From: Aestuariibacter salexigens DSM 15300
GTDB taxonomy: Bacteria; Pseudomonadota; Gammaproteobacteria; Enterobacterales; Alteromonadaceae
Length of the DNA: 64,000 nt
NCBI RefSeq assembly: GCF_000429145.1
Contig: NZ_AUBH01000006.1
Span: 62,001 to 126,000 of the forward strand
Direction: 5' to 3'
Made by a program: the position numbers and the translations under genes. The notes beneath the pieces were generated by a model. The model saw only the letters and a program-made list of their open reading frames with translations. It searched no databases and was not told the origin of the DNA. This document shows, piece by piece, positions 35,588 through 46,671 of the stretch. Positions within the stretch are counted from its first letter, which is position 1, and each line of letters begins with the position of its first letter.

Positions 35588-36831
35588 GTTTAATTACAGA
35601 ACTATCTAAAGATGCAGCACAGGCAGCCCAGGTGCTGTCTGTCGCAGACACTGAGTTTAAAAACAAAGTACTGCTGGACATGGCTGCTGCACTGCGCGAA
35701 AACACCGTATTCATTCTTGAAGCAAACAAGAAAGAAGTCGCCGAAGCAGCCAAAAACAATCTTGCTGAAGCAATGATTGACCGCCTGACGCTGGACACAG
35801 ACCGCGTAGAAGCGATGGCAGCGGGCATAGAGAAGATTGCCTCTCTGCCTGATCCAGTTGGACAGCAGCGTTTAGTGGAAGAGCGTCCGAATGGTCTGCA
35901 TATCAGTAAAATGCGGGTTCCGCTCGGTGTTGTCTGTATGATTTACGAGGCGCGTCCAAACGTCACCGCCGACGCTGGCGCGTTATGTTTTAAATCAGGT
36001 AACGCAGTCATTTTGCGCTGTGGTAAAGAAGCACTGCAAACCAGTAAAGTTATCGCCGAGATTTTGCAAAGCGTACTGCGTGTTCACGAGTTGCCAGCAG
36101 AGCTTATCAGTGTCGTACCCGATGCTGACAGAAAGCTGATGCAGGAGCTCATGGAACAGCGCGATCATATTGACGTGATCATTCCTCGCGGTGGCGAGGG
36201 TTTGATTCAGTATGTGACGGATAACAGTAAAATCCCTGTGATCCAGCACTTCAAAGGGGTGTGTCATTTGTATGTCGACAAAGATGCAGACCTGGACACC
36301 GCACTGAACCTGCTGGTGAACGGTAAAACACAGCGCACCGGTGTATGTAACGCACTGGAGGGGCTGATTGTTCACGAAGCGATCGCCGGTGACTTTTTAC
36401 CTATGGCAGCGAAGGCATTGCAAGAGCACGGCGTGAAAGTGAACGCCTGCTATAAGTCGCACACGTACTTCGATAAAGCGACCCGCTACAACATCGAAGA
36501 TTTCGGTCAGGAGTATCTGGATCTTGAAATTGCCGTGCGCACGGTGCCGGATATGGATGGTGCAATTAAGCATATTGCCCAGTTTGGCAGTAACCACACT
36601 GAAGTCATCTGCACCAGAGATGATGTTGCCGCCAAGCGCTTCCAGCGTAGTGTTGACGCGTCTGTGGTGATGGTGAATGCATCGTCACGTTTCTCAGACG
36701 GCGGGGAGCTTGGTCTTGGCGCCGAAATAGGTATCGCCACAACCAAGCTGCATGCTTATGGTCCCATGGGGCTGGAATCTCTGACAACAGAGAAGTTCCT
36801 GGTCTCGGGCACCGGACAGATCCGCGCATAA
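35584..36831 (+). CDS. proA: Glutamate-5-semialdehyde dehydrogenase (gamma-glutamyl phosphate reductase)
   Basis: 415 residues, the usual ProA length. The aldehyde-dehydrogenase fold has PLGVVCMIYEARPNVT near 115-135, FKSGNAVILRCGKEA, PRGGEGLI, and the catalytic Cys in QRTGVCNALEGLIVHE; the C-terminus has ELGLGAEIGIATTKLHAYGP. It reduces gamma-glutamyl phosphate with NADPH to glutamate semialdehyde, which cyclises towards proline. It is translationally coupled to proB, and a terminator follows the stop. Confidence 0.94.
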   Translation: MSLITELSKDAAQAAQVLSVADTEFKNKVLLDMAAALRENTVFILEANKKEVAEAAKNNLAEAMIDRLTLDTDRVEAMAAGIEKIASLPDPVGQQRLVEERPNGLHISKMRVPLGVVCMIYEARPNVTADAGALCFKSGNAVILRCGKEALQTSKVIAEILQSVLRVHELPAELISVVPDADRKLMQELMEQRDHIDVIIPRGGEGLIQYVTDNSKIPVIQHFKGVCHLYVDKDADLDTALNLLVNGKTQRTGVCNALEGLIVHEAIAGDFLPMAAKALQEHGVKVNACYKSHTYFDKATRYNIEDFGQEYLDLEIAVRTVPDMDGAIKHIAQFGSNHTEVICTRDDVAAKRFQRSVDASVVMVNASSRFSDGGELGLGAEIGIATTKLHAYGPMGLESLTTEKFLVSGTGQIRA

Positions 36832-36853
36832 CGGACAACATTACACATTATAA

Positions 36854-36880
36854 ACGGGGCCATCTGGCTCCGTTTTGCTT
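36854..36880 (+). terminator. Rho-independent terminator after proA
   Basis: Stem ACGGGGCC / GGCTCCGT (one G-T wobble) with a 4-base loop, followed by TTTTGCTTT. It closes the putP-proB-proA unit, although the mscS gene starts only 30 bases later. Confidence 0.75.
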
Positions 36881-36909
36881 TACTGCCAGAATGAAAACAT
36901 GGAGGAACA

Positions 36910-37791
36910 TTGTTAACTGAAATCACCCAACAGCTTCACGTTGTTGCTCAGCTCGCCACTAACTACAAAGGGATCACGACACTTGTTGTCATCGCATCGC
37001 TTATACTAATAAATCAGCTTATCGCCCGCAGCATGCGTGCCCGGAGCAAGCTGAAAGGTGAAGACAAACGTCACCATATCAATACCTTCAAACAACTTTC
37101 CAATGCCTTTATTTTGTTGGTGATACTGGCGATTTGGTCAAGTGAAGTGCAACATTTTGCCATTTCTATTGCGGCATTTACGGTCGCTATTGTGCTAGCC
37201 ACCAAAGAGTTTATTCAGTGCTTTCTTGGGTTTATTTACTATTTGGGTGCCAAGCCGTTTCGAGTCGGAGACTGGATCCATCTGCGAGGCAATATTATGG
37301 GCGAAGTGGTCACCATTGACTGGGCCAAAACAGCCTTGCTTGAGGTGGATGAAGAGACATTGGACTATACGGGCAAGCATGTTTATATACCCAACAGCCA
37401 GCTTGTTACACAAACCGTGAAAAACATGAACTTCCTGCGCCGCTATACCATGCATGAGTTCACGATGACGTTTGAGCCTTCTGTACCCGTTTTTCAATAT
37501 CTGCGTCAGATTGAGCAGCTGGCCAAAGAGCGCTGTGAACATTTTCGTGATATCGCTGAGCGTTATAAATCACTTATTGAACGGCATCTGGATATTGAAT
37601 TTATCGCTATCGATCCAGTTGTTGCGCTGGACACCAACCAGTATGCTAAAACCACGCTGACTATTGCGATGTTCTGCCCCACTAACGAAGCGGCCAGGAT
37701 CCAACAACAGATCACTCAACAGGTTATGGCGAGACTTTATCAACCTTCGCCATCCTCGCAGGCAGCGCAGCCGATTTATTCAGTGTCCTGA
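36910..37791 (+). CDS. Small MscS-family mechanosensitive channel
   Basis: About 293 residues from a TTG preceded by GGAGG; no in-frame ATG precedes the first helix. Three hydrophobic segments (about 18-35, 57-74, 78-105) lead to the MscS beta domain with AKPFRVGDWIHLRGNIMGEV and VYIPNSQLVTQTVKNM, where the family has its conserved KPFxVGDxI and IPN motifs. The cytoplasmic cage (about 180-280) is short. Such channels release solutes on hypo-osmotic shock. It follows the proline genes, consistent with osmotic balance, but a terminator separates them. Confidence 0.82.
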   Translation: MLTEITQQLHVVAQLATNYKGITTLVVIASLILINQLIARSMRARSKLKGEDKRHHINTFKQLSNAFILLVILAIWSSEVQHFAISIAAFTVAIVLATKEFIQCFLGFIYYLGAKPFRVGDWIHLRGNIMGEVVTIDWAKTALLEVDEETLDYTGKHVYIPNSQLVTQTVKNMNFLRRYTMHEFTMTFEPSVPVFQYLRQIEQLAKERCEHFRDIAERYKSLIERHLDIEFIAIDPVVALDTNQYAKTTLTIAMFCPTNEAARIQQQITQQVMARLYQPSPSSQAAQPIYSVS

Positions 37792-38828
37792 ATAATGCGC
37801 TGAAAGGCGCGCAGGGATGCTTGCAGCGCACCTTCCACAAAGCCACCATAGTGGTCGGCGGTTTCGGTTGCACAAAAGTGCAACCTGCCATCGAAAAACT
37901 CAGTCTGACTGAGTCCATAAACTGGATGGTGATTGAGCGGCTCACGGTCGCTCACTGCGGACGTGGCGGTCTCATTACTCCAATCAACTATCTCAACTGC
38001 CTTAACCCGTCTAGCGTGATCACCAAATAAGCTGCTGAGTTGCTCAACAATGGCCACTTCAAGTTGCTCAGCGAGTGTATTGCGCTCATCGGCAGACAAA
38101 CCGATAAATCCGAATAATGCGGCTTCTGATGACTCAGGTAAGGAGGCATCGTGTATTTGCATTAACGGACCTGTGGCGCTCAAGGCAGTGCCGCTGAAGC
38201 CTTTTTCGCGCCAGAATGGTTTGTCGTAACGAATCATGGCCTTCGCATGACTGCCCATCCAGGTAGGGGTGCTGGCAAGCTCATCAATATATGCATCAGA
38301 TAGAGGCGGAGAAAACGCCACATTCTGAGCAATTAGCCTTGGGGGAATGGCTAGCGCAACATGGCTTGCGAACATTGCCTGCTCGCTTTGTTCGATGTGC
38401 AACGTAAATTGCTCTGCGTCTTTGTGAATTTCTCGTACTGTGCATCCTAAATAAACAGAGTTGCTATCTATCTGCCTTGCCAGCGCATCAGTTACACTCT
38501 GCCATCCGCCTGCAATCCTAAACGCCTCGCCAGTGTATCCCTGTGGTAGACGTTGAATTCGGTCGGGCGCTTGATACAGACCAAAGCCATCGTCCTGTTG
38601 AAGATAGTAGTCAATGTCTAACTCATTCAACAATGCGATAACGCGATTATGACCACGCCAGAACCACGCTGGACCGAAATCATAGCCGCCGGGGGAATAG
38701 ATGCGCCCCCCAGTGCGGGTTCGCATCTCAAGTAAGGTGAATGGGACCTGTCGCTGTTGCAGACAATAGGCCAGATAGAGGCCGCTGATACCGGCACCGA
38801 CGATGGTTACATGAGTCTTTTTATGCAT
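37776..38828 (-). CDS. FAD-dependent amine oxidase (flavin monoamine oxidase family)
   Basis: 350 residues. A dinucleotide-binding motif VTIVGAGISGLYLAYCLQ at the N-terminus is followed by RTRTGGRIYSPGG, the FAD-contact GG motif of the amine oxidase family, and the C-terminal GRLHFCATETADHYGGFVEG places a typical FAD-binding segment. The family oxidises amines or amino acids; it is short relative to many and lacks a membrane tail, so the substrate is not known. It overlaps the 3' end of the convergent mscS gene by 16 bases. The next gene upstream, 23 bases away on the same strand, encodes a solute-binding-like protein. Confidence 0.8.
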   Translation of the reverse strand: MHKKTHVTIVGAGISGLYLAYCLQQRQVPFTLLEMRTRTGGRIYSPGGYDFGPAWFWRGHNRVIALLNELDIDYYLQQDDGFGLYQAPDRIQRLPQGYTGEAFRIAGGWQSVTDALARQIDSNSVYLGCTVREIHKDAEQFTLHIEQSEQAMFASHVALAIPPRLIAQNVAFSPPLSDAYIDELASTPTWMGSHAKAMIRYDKPFWREKGFSGTALSATGPLMQIHDASLPESSEAALFGFIGLSADERNTLAEQLEVAIVEQLSSLFGDHARRVKAVEIVDWSNETATSAVSDREPLNHHPVYGLSQTEFFDGRLHFCATETADHYGGFVEGALQASLRAFQRIIQDTE

Positions 38829-38851
38829 GCCTGAAAGCGTGTTGTTAAGGA

Positions 38852-39595
38852 TTACTCGCCAGAGTCCTTACCGAGCCGAACTGCCGCTAATTTAAGGCGC
38901 TGAATAATTGTTGGTTTAACCATGCCTTTTGCTGCAGCCAGGTAATCCACAGAATCGTCTAATATTGCATAACTGCTATATTGCCCATGCAGATCACTTA
39001 TATCTGCAAGAGGTTGCTGCAACGAAGATTCAAATGCAGCAATAAAATCTACTCTTTCACCTACCAGCAGGCTTTCTAAATGAAAGGGTTCGACGCGAGA
39101 TGTGCGCAGTAAATTGCTTTCCCGAAACCCAAATGCGAGTAATTGCTCACACTGCGCTGAGCCCATGAAGCACGCGGCGGAAAATCTACCGTCTACCACC
39201 TCTGTCTTTAATAAGTCTGACGTCATGCCGGACCGCCCAACCAGCAGCATAGGTTCCATATCGGTGGCAGGCATAATCCAGATGTATTGGTTCTCACGCT
39301 GGTCCGTCCTAAGCAGCTGATAGATAAGACTGTTGGGAACAGATTGCACCTCAGCCAAAGCTCTGTTCCATGGCAGAAAAATAATTTTATAATCGAGTTC
39401 AGAGCGTTTCATAAGCTCAGACAATCGCTTAAAAGGCGTAATATCCGGAGAAGACTCAAAGCTATCTCTTGATACAGAATCCAGATAGATGCGCACAGCG
39501 ACGTCGTCAGTCATTGTATTCTGCTTTCTTGCCTGAATATTTTCAGCGCATAACGTCAAGATTAATCCGCTGAGTATGATCCGCACTGTATCCAT
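38852..39595 (-). CDS. Periplasmic solute-binding-like protein (family 3 type)
   Basis: 247 residues with a signal peptide (MDTVRIILSGLILTLCAENIQA). The mature part reads like a two-lobe extracellular solute-binding protein of the amino-acid type (RLSELMKRSELDYKIIFLPWNRALAEVQSV), as found in many Alteromonadales genomes without a cognate ABC transporter. No permease or ATPase gene is adjacent. It precedes the amine oxidase gene by 23 bases in the same direction, which hints at a shared amine or amino-acid theme. The function is not resolved. Confidence 0.65.
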   Translation of the reverse strand: MDTVRIILSGLILTLCAENIQARKQNTMTDDVAVRIYLDSVSRDSFESSPDITPFKRLSELMKRSELDYKIIFLPWNRALAEVQSVPNSLIYQLLRTDQRENQYIWIMPATDMEPMLLVGRSGMTSDLLKTEVVDGRFSAACFMGSAQCEQLLAFGFRESNLLRTSRVEPFHLESLLVGERVDFIAAFESSLQQPLADISDLHGQYSSYAILDDSVDYLAAAKGMVKPTIIQRLKLAAVRLGKDSGE

Positions 39596-39816
39596 AGTTT
39601 CTGGAGAAGTTCATCCATGCAATGATGTATCCCTATAAGCGTAGGTTGACGTTGACAATTTGTCAGTATCTTCGGGATGAAATTCGTACTCTTGCTACTG
39701 GCAAGAAACAAAAAATTGTGCAATGAGACAACGCTCTACTAAGCTTTAGAGATACTAAAGCTTGGATGCAATAGCCAGTTGTGTTGGTTAATCCTCGATT
39801 GAATGAGACCATCACT

Positions 39817-42800
39817 ATGACAAAACTAGCCAAACTACTGTCACTAATTATTTTTGTTTTTATCCTCAGCGCCTGCGGCAGTGACAGTAATAATGACAAC
39901 AACGATGACGACGACACGCCACCTAGTAATGTAGCGCCCAATGCTGACGCTGGCAGCGACCAAAATGTTGATGAGCAGACCACAGTAACACTCGATGGTA
40001 GCGGAAGTAACGACAGTGATGGCACGATATCTTCATACTCATGGCGTCAAACGGCAGGAAGCTCGGTCACGTTAGGCTCTGACTCTGCCGCAACGTCTAC
40101 ATTCACAGCGCCAACACTTACTGTAGCTGAAACATTAACATTTGAATTAACCGTTACTGATGACGATGGAGATACTTCCACGGACAGTGTAGATGTTACA
40201 GTCAACCCGGTTAACGCACCACCAATTGCCATAGCTGGGCCAGATCAGGCTGTCAGTGAACAATCATTAGTTACACTGGACGGGTCAGCAAGTAGCGACG
40301 ACGACGGCAGCATTGATTATTACAACTGGCAGCAAACTGGTGGTAGTAACGTCGCATTAAGCGATGCATCAGACTCTCAACCGACATTCACCGCGCCGAC
40401 GTTAACGGTAGCCGAAACATTAACCTTTGATTTGACCGTGACCGACAATGAGGGCGAAAGTGGCGTTGATAGTGTTTCAGTGACAGTTAATCCGGTCAAT
40501 GCGAGTCCTTCAGTAGATGCAGGTATCGACCAGACTGTCAACGAGCAGACTACGGTAACATTAGATGGGGTGGTAAGTGATAGTGACGGTTCAATAACCA
40601 GCATCGACTGGAATCAACTCGATGGTCCTACGGTAACCTTATCTGACACGAGCATCACAAATCCTACTTTCACTTCACCGGTGTTGACGGTAGTGGATGA
40701 AATAATCTTTGAGTTGACTGCAGTCGACAACGAAGGTGCGAGCGAGAGCGACAGCGTAAGTATCACTGTTACACCAGTTAATGATGCTCCCACTGCGAAC
40801 GCAGGGGTTGATCAGGTAGTTGATGAACAATCAGAAGTCACGTTAAACGGCTCTGGAAGTAGTGATGACGATGGGAATATTGATAGCTACGAATGGCAGC
40901 AAACGAGCGGAACGGATGTCACACTTTCTGACTCAGCCGTTGCAAACCCGACGTTTACTGCTCCTGACATCAGCGAAGATGAAACCCTTACATTTGAACT
41001 TACTGTCACAGATAATGAAGGCGCAAGTGACACTGACTCAGTAGATGTGCAAGTTACCGCCATCATCGACAACTCTATCCCCGCTTCAGAAATACAAACT
41101 GCCATATTCGTTCACGAGCTCGCACTTGTGTTAGATGACTTCGTTGGGGAGAAAGTGTGGGTTGTAGGTTATTTCGGTAATAGCGAATACAACCTGGCAA
41201 TAGAAGGCATGCTTGTCGATCACCCCTTGCGGTTAACGGTTCGTGAAGGCTTTGATCATCACTCCGTAGCAGTGCTCACCGGTGTGTTACCTGCAGATGA
41301 CTGGAATGAAAGTCTAATTATGGTTTACGGCACAGTGACGAACTATTCCGATACTGATGACACTAGTATTGACGACTCTATACCTCTTATTAACGTGGAG
41401 AAGTTCACTCAAATAGAAGAGGCAAGGACACGTGATACCTGGGATTTTGACTTGTTCGTCCCCAGTGTAGATCCGAATACTGTACAGGGTTCAGGCGATG
41501 ATGATTATCATAGTACTTCCAGAGCCTCGCACCCGACTCACAATCATATCCAACCTTTGCCACCGGTGTATTACCACGTAAACGACGTCACACCAAATCA
41601 GGCCCAGGCTTGTGACCGTGCCTTGATCATCAGCGGAGGAATTGACGCGCTGAATAACAGCAAGGAGTATCAGAATGGTGTCGCTGAGGGATTCAAAAAG
41701 CTCAAAGAGCTTGGATTTGGCGACGACCAGATAGGTGTGTATTACAACAATGGCGGCACAATAAACGTTAATAACAGTAACATCGTCGACTCTGATGCAG
41801 GTAAAAGCAAAATAAAAGCCTACCTGGATGAGTTGGCTGCAAATATGCCTGGCAGCTGCACTTTGACGATATTTGTCAGTGACCACGGCACAGGGTACTC
41901 ACCAGAAGAAGGCTATCGCGGCGCTCGTATTGCTACTCCGGGCAGTGCTGAAGCTACAGAAGGACTTCAATATGATGAGAATACATTCAAAATAGATGCG
42001 CGCAAGAAAGTCATTTATGCAGCTGCTAAACAGACAATTCGCGACAAGTTGTGGCTGTATAACCAAACTGGTACGGGTGATTCCAGATTGTATCAGTGGA
42101 CTCCCGGCACGAACGGAGAGTCTGGAAAGTGGGAATTAAAATCCAGCGTAGATGCAGGAGACAGTAATATTTTCCCCGAGACTGATATTGGTATCGATTT
42201 AAATAATGATGGAAGTTTAACCAGCGATTATGGTTTTGCCATTTCTTACTTTGCCGACAAACTCTCAGCCAATCCTGTCGCCTATAGAACCAACAGTTGG
42301 GACACGGATGGTGATGGCAGCGATGACGTCCGACTCAGGTGGGATGGCGTCCGCTTTGTTATTGATCGAGAGAACGGCGACACCTGGACGGAAATCGGCC
42401 GCGACACTAATGGTGATTTTTACATTGATATAATTGACGGTGGCGTTGATTGGAACATGGACGGTGATAAGGCCGACAAAGTTGCATTCCATGAGGGCAT
42501 TAATCTGTGGGGCAACGAAGTCCTCTGGGATGATGAAATGGCCACCTGGCTGAAAACGCTTTCTGATAAAGGTGTCCATATTTTATTCCAGAACATTACC
42601 TGCTTTAGTGGCGGTTTTGCCAGCAATGTAGACGGGATCGTCGAATCGTACTTTGCAGGCTCAAATGAGCAGGAAACTCACGGAAGCCTCGGGTACGACC
42701 AAGCCAAGAAAGAGCACTTCTCTGTAGCTGAGTTAAGCTTCTTTGCGAACCTTACCGGTATTGATCCTGAGAGCTGGAATATGGCAGTTGAAGCGGCAAT

Positions 42801-43602
42801 TGCTGCCGATAACGCGCAAGCCGATGCACGTAACTTTTCGCGCAACAGCCTGACTCATACGCAAACACCCACATTCGACAGTAGCTCGTTGTGGCAAGAG
42901 CTAGACGGCCAAACAGACCAATATAAACTTCAACTCGACCTGCCTGATAATTTAGTTGGCACAATCTACGATTTCGAGTTTATACACGGCTTACAAAAAC
43001 CGCGCTGGCCAAGCATGGCATTCTTAAATGATCTTCCTGAAGGCATGATGGTAGAGACCATAGGCGGCGGCATCAGAGTTTACAGTGACTCCCCCATTCC
43101 TGATGGCGTGTATCTTGAGTTTGAAGTACCTGGAACAGATTTGGAAAGCGATGTCGATATACGCGTTGAATATACTGATCAGCAGCACGACCGACTTGGC
43201 TATACCATGGTCGATTATGGAACCGTAGAGACTCCCCTTCCTGTGTTGGAGGCAACGCAAGTCGAAAACTGCGTTAATCATACGGATCATGGCCAGAGCT
43301 CGCCCAGCATATTGGAATATCTCATCACGTTTGCGGTACTAAATCAGATTATCGCAAACAATATTTATCTGACATTGGAAGTGACCCCGCCAGGTAGCTC
43401 ACCAGTAGTGTTACAAGGCTATCTGACCGCGCAGTTTACAGCTTACTTTTTGCTCAATATTTATAGCTACGGGATATACAATTTTGAAATTATTTCAGCA
43501 CTGTACAGCCCCACCAGTCAGTATCTTGAATTATCAGGTGATACATCTGGCACATTCGAGGTGACAGCTGCTGAAACAAACAAAGGAAATTGCGCCCCGT
43601 AG
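39817..43602 (+). CDS. Large lipoprotein: four PKD-like repeats plus putative caspase-like (C13-like) peptidase domain with Ca-motif insertion
   Basis: 1261 residues from ATG 39817; lipobox IFVFILSACGS, then an Asn/Asp-rich linker. About 35-415 holds four PKD/REJ-like Ig repeats (each with DGSGSxDxDGxI, W-x-Q and LTVTDxxG). About 425-530 is a small beta domain. From about 590 a Rossmann-like region has ALIISGGIDALNNSKEYQNG, then FVSDHGTG with His690 and FQNITCFSGGF with Cys929, the His-Gly/Cys pattern of clan CD peptidases. Between them lie aspartate-rich EF-hand/thrombospondin-like motifs (DLNNDGS, DTDGDGSDD, DTNGDFYID, DWNMDGDKAD). The C-terminus (about 1020-1261) is beta-rich. Peptidase activity is unproven. 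Flanking genes give no clue. Confidence 0.72.
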   Translation: MTKLAKLLSLIIFVFILSACGSDSNNDNNDDDDTPPSNVAPNADAGSDQNVDEQTTVTLDGSGSNDSDGTISSYSWRQTAGSSVTLGSDSAATSTFTAPTLTVAETLTFELTVTDDDGDTSTDSVDVTVNPVNAPPIAIAGPDQAVSEQSLVTLDGSASSDDDGSIDYYNWQQTGGSNVALSDASDSQPTFTAPTLTVAETLTFDLTVTDNEGESGVDSVSVTVNPVNASPSVDAGIDQTVNEQTTVTLDGVVSDSDGSITSIDWNQLDGPTVTLSDTSITNPTFTSPVLTVVDEIIFELTAVDNEGASESDSVSITVTPVNDAPTANAGVDQVVDEQSEVTLNGSGSSDDDGNIDSYEWQQTSGTDVTLSDSAVANPTFTAPDISEDETLTFELTVTDNEGASDTDSVDVQVTAIIDNSIPASEIQTAIFVHELALVLDDFVGEKVWVVGYFGNSEYNLAIEGMLVDHPLRLTVREGFDHHSVAVLTGVLPADDWNESLIMVYGTVTNYSDTDDTSIDDSIPLINVEKFTQIEEARTRDTWDFDLFVPSVDPNTVQGSGDDDYHSTSRASHPTHNHIQPLPPVYYHVNDVTPNQAQACDRALIISGGIDALNNSKEYQNGVAEGFKKLKELGFGDDQIGVYYNNGGTINVNNSNIVDSDAGKSKIKAYLDELAANMPGSCTLTIFVSDHGTGYSPEEGYRGARIATPGSAEATEGLQYDENTFKIDARKKVIYAAAKQTIRDKLWLYNQTGTGDSRLYQWTPGTNGESGKWELKSSVDAGDSNIFPETDIGIDLNNDGSLTSDYGFAISYFADKLSANPVAYRTNSWDTDGDGSDDVRLRWDGVRFVIDRENGDTWTEIGRDTNGDFYIDIIDGGVDWNMDGDKADKVAFHEGINLWGNEVLWDDEMATWLKTLSDKGVHILFQNITCFSGGFASNVDGIVESYFAGSNEQETHGSLGYDQAKKEHFSVAELSFFANLTGIDPESWNMAVEAAIAADNAQADARNFSRNSLTHTQTPTFDSSSLWQELDGQTDQYKLQLDLPDNLVGTIYDFEFIHGLQKPRWPSMAFLNDLPEGMMVETIGGGIRVYSDSPIPDGVYLEFEVPGTDLESDVDIRVEYTDQQHDRLGYTMVDYGTVETPLPVLEATQVENCVNHTDHGQSSPSILEYLITFAVLNQIIANNIYLTLEVTPPGSSPVVLQGYLTAQFTAYFLLNIYSYGIYNFEIISALYSPTSQYLELSGDTSGTFEVTAAETNKGNCAP

Positions 43603-43621
43603 AAAGTTGAAATATCGCAAT

Positions 43622-43647
43622 GGTGTTAGCCACTGGCGGCTAACACC
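43622..43647. terminator. Strong hairpin without T-run after the PKD lipoprotein gene
   Basis: A perfect 10-bp stem GGTGTTAGCC / GGCTAACACC with a 6-base loop, 19 bases past the stop codon. There is no T-run, so it may be a transcript-stabilising or Rho-assisted 3' end. Confidence 0.5.
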
Positions 43648-43798
43648 GTCGTTCCGATGTTGAGGGCTGCTTTTTTGAACAGGGATGATGATAGCTCCTC
43701 CGACACTTTACGTTTTGTTAAAGGCGTGTTGAGAACACCTATGCTTATAGAGTTCACGAGTTATCACGCTGCATAACATGCTGGTTGAAAGGCAGCGC

Positions 43799-44683
43799 AT
43801 GCGCGAAAGACAATACTATGCAGCCGTTGAAGGTGGTGGCACTAAGTTTAACTGTGCAATTATAGATGCCGAACGCAACATCATAGCAGAGCAGCGATTT
43901 CCCACATCAACGCCTGATGAGACCCTAGGACAGGTCGTAGATTTTTTTAGTCAACAGAAAGTAAAAGGCCATCAGTTCACATCATTGGGCCTTGGCTGTT
44001 TTGGACCGCTTGATCTCAACCCTGACTCATTACAATTTGGGTATATAGCAAACACGCCGAAGCCACATTGGTCAAATACGCCTATCATGAACATCTTACA
44101 AGACGAGCTTGGTTGTTCAGTGAGTATAGATACGGACGTCAACGCGGCAGCCCTTGCTGAATACAAGTGGGGTGCTGCGAAGGCATGTGATGTCGCAATT
44201 TATGTGACTGTGGGGACAGGCGTTGGAGGCGGCGTCATTATAAATGGTCGTCCTTTGCATGGTTTGAATCATCCAGAGATAGGTCACATGTTGATAGGAG
44301 AGATAGAGGGTATCGGTGGTACCTGCCCGTTCCATGGCTGTTGTGTCGAAGGTCTTGCCTCCGGGACGTCTATGAAAAAAATTTGGAAATGCTCAGCAGA
44401 GTCTCTGCAACCAGATCACGAAGCCTGGGTTGTTGAAGCGAAGGTCCTGGCCCGACTATGCCATAACCTGATGCTTTCATTCAGTCCGCAACGCATTATC
44501 CTCGGTGGAGGCGTCATGCAGCAGAGCTCTCTGCTTGAAAGCATTCAGCACTATCTTGCACAGAGCTTGGCTGGTTACATTACCCTTCCACAGCATAGAT
44601 CGTTTCAGGACATTGTCGTCATGCCAGCTTTGAAAGATAAGTCAGGCCTTTTGGGTGCATTGGCGCTAGCGATGGAGCAGTAA
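43799..44683 (+). CDS. ROK-family sugar kinase (fructokinase type)
   Basis: 294 residues from ATG 43799 with AAAGG upstream (a second ATG seven codons earlier lacks a site). ATP-binding motif YYAAVEGGGTKFNCAI, central DTDVNAAALAEYKWG with catalytic Asp, and the ROK zinc motif region GHMLIGEIEGIGGTCPFHGCCVEGLASG in which the His and three Cys are spaced as usual (quoted from 44281 to 44364). The YAAVEGGGTKF start is typical of fructokinase-type ROKs. It phosphorylates a hexose, most likely fructose, in the cytoplasm. It is convergent with parE (23-base gap) and has no catabolic neighbour. Confidence 0.85.
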   Translation: MRERQYYAAVEGGGTKFNCAIIDAERNIIAEQRFPTSTPDETLGQVVDFFSQQKVKGHQFTSLGLGCFGPLDLNPDSLQFGYIANTPKPHWSNTPIMNILQDELGCSVSIDTDVNAAALAEYKWGAAKACDVAIYVTVGTGVGGGVIINGRPLHGLNHPEIGHMLIGEIEGIGGTCPFHGCCVEGLASGTSMKKIWKCSAESLQPDHEAWVVEAKVLARLCHNLMLSFSPQRIILGGGVMQQSSLLESIQHYLAQSLAGYITLPQHRSFQDIVVMPALKDKSGLLGALALAMEQ

Positions 44684-44706
44684 CATGACCGTTACACCTG
44701 AACACA

Positions 44707-46614
<1,908 letters not shown>

Positions 46615-46671
46615 TTAGTTGTGGTTATCGTTATTTGCCTAACAAGCTACTTGGATGATGTTAGCAAGACC

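Noticed and set aside
43603-43798. Possible small gene between the PKD lipoprotein and the ROK kinase
   Set aside because: No frame with a ribosome site; the region is explained by a hairpin and the leader of the kinase gene.
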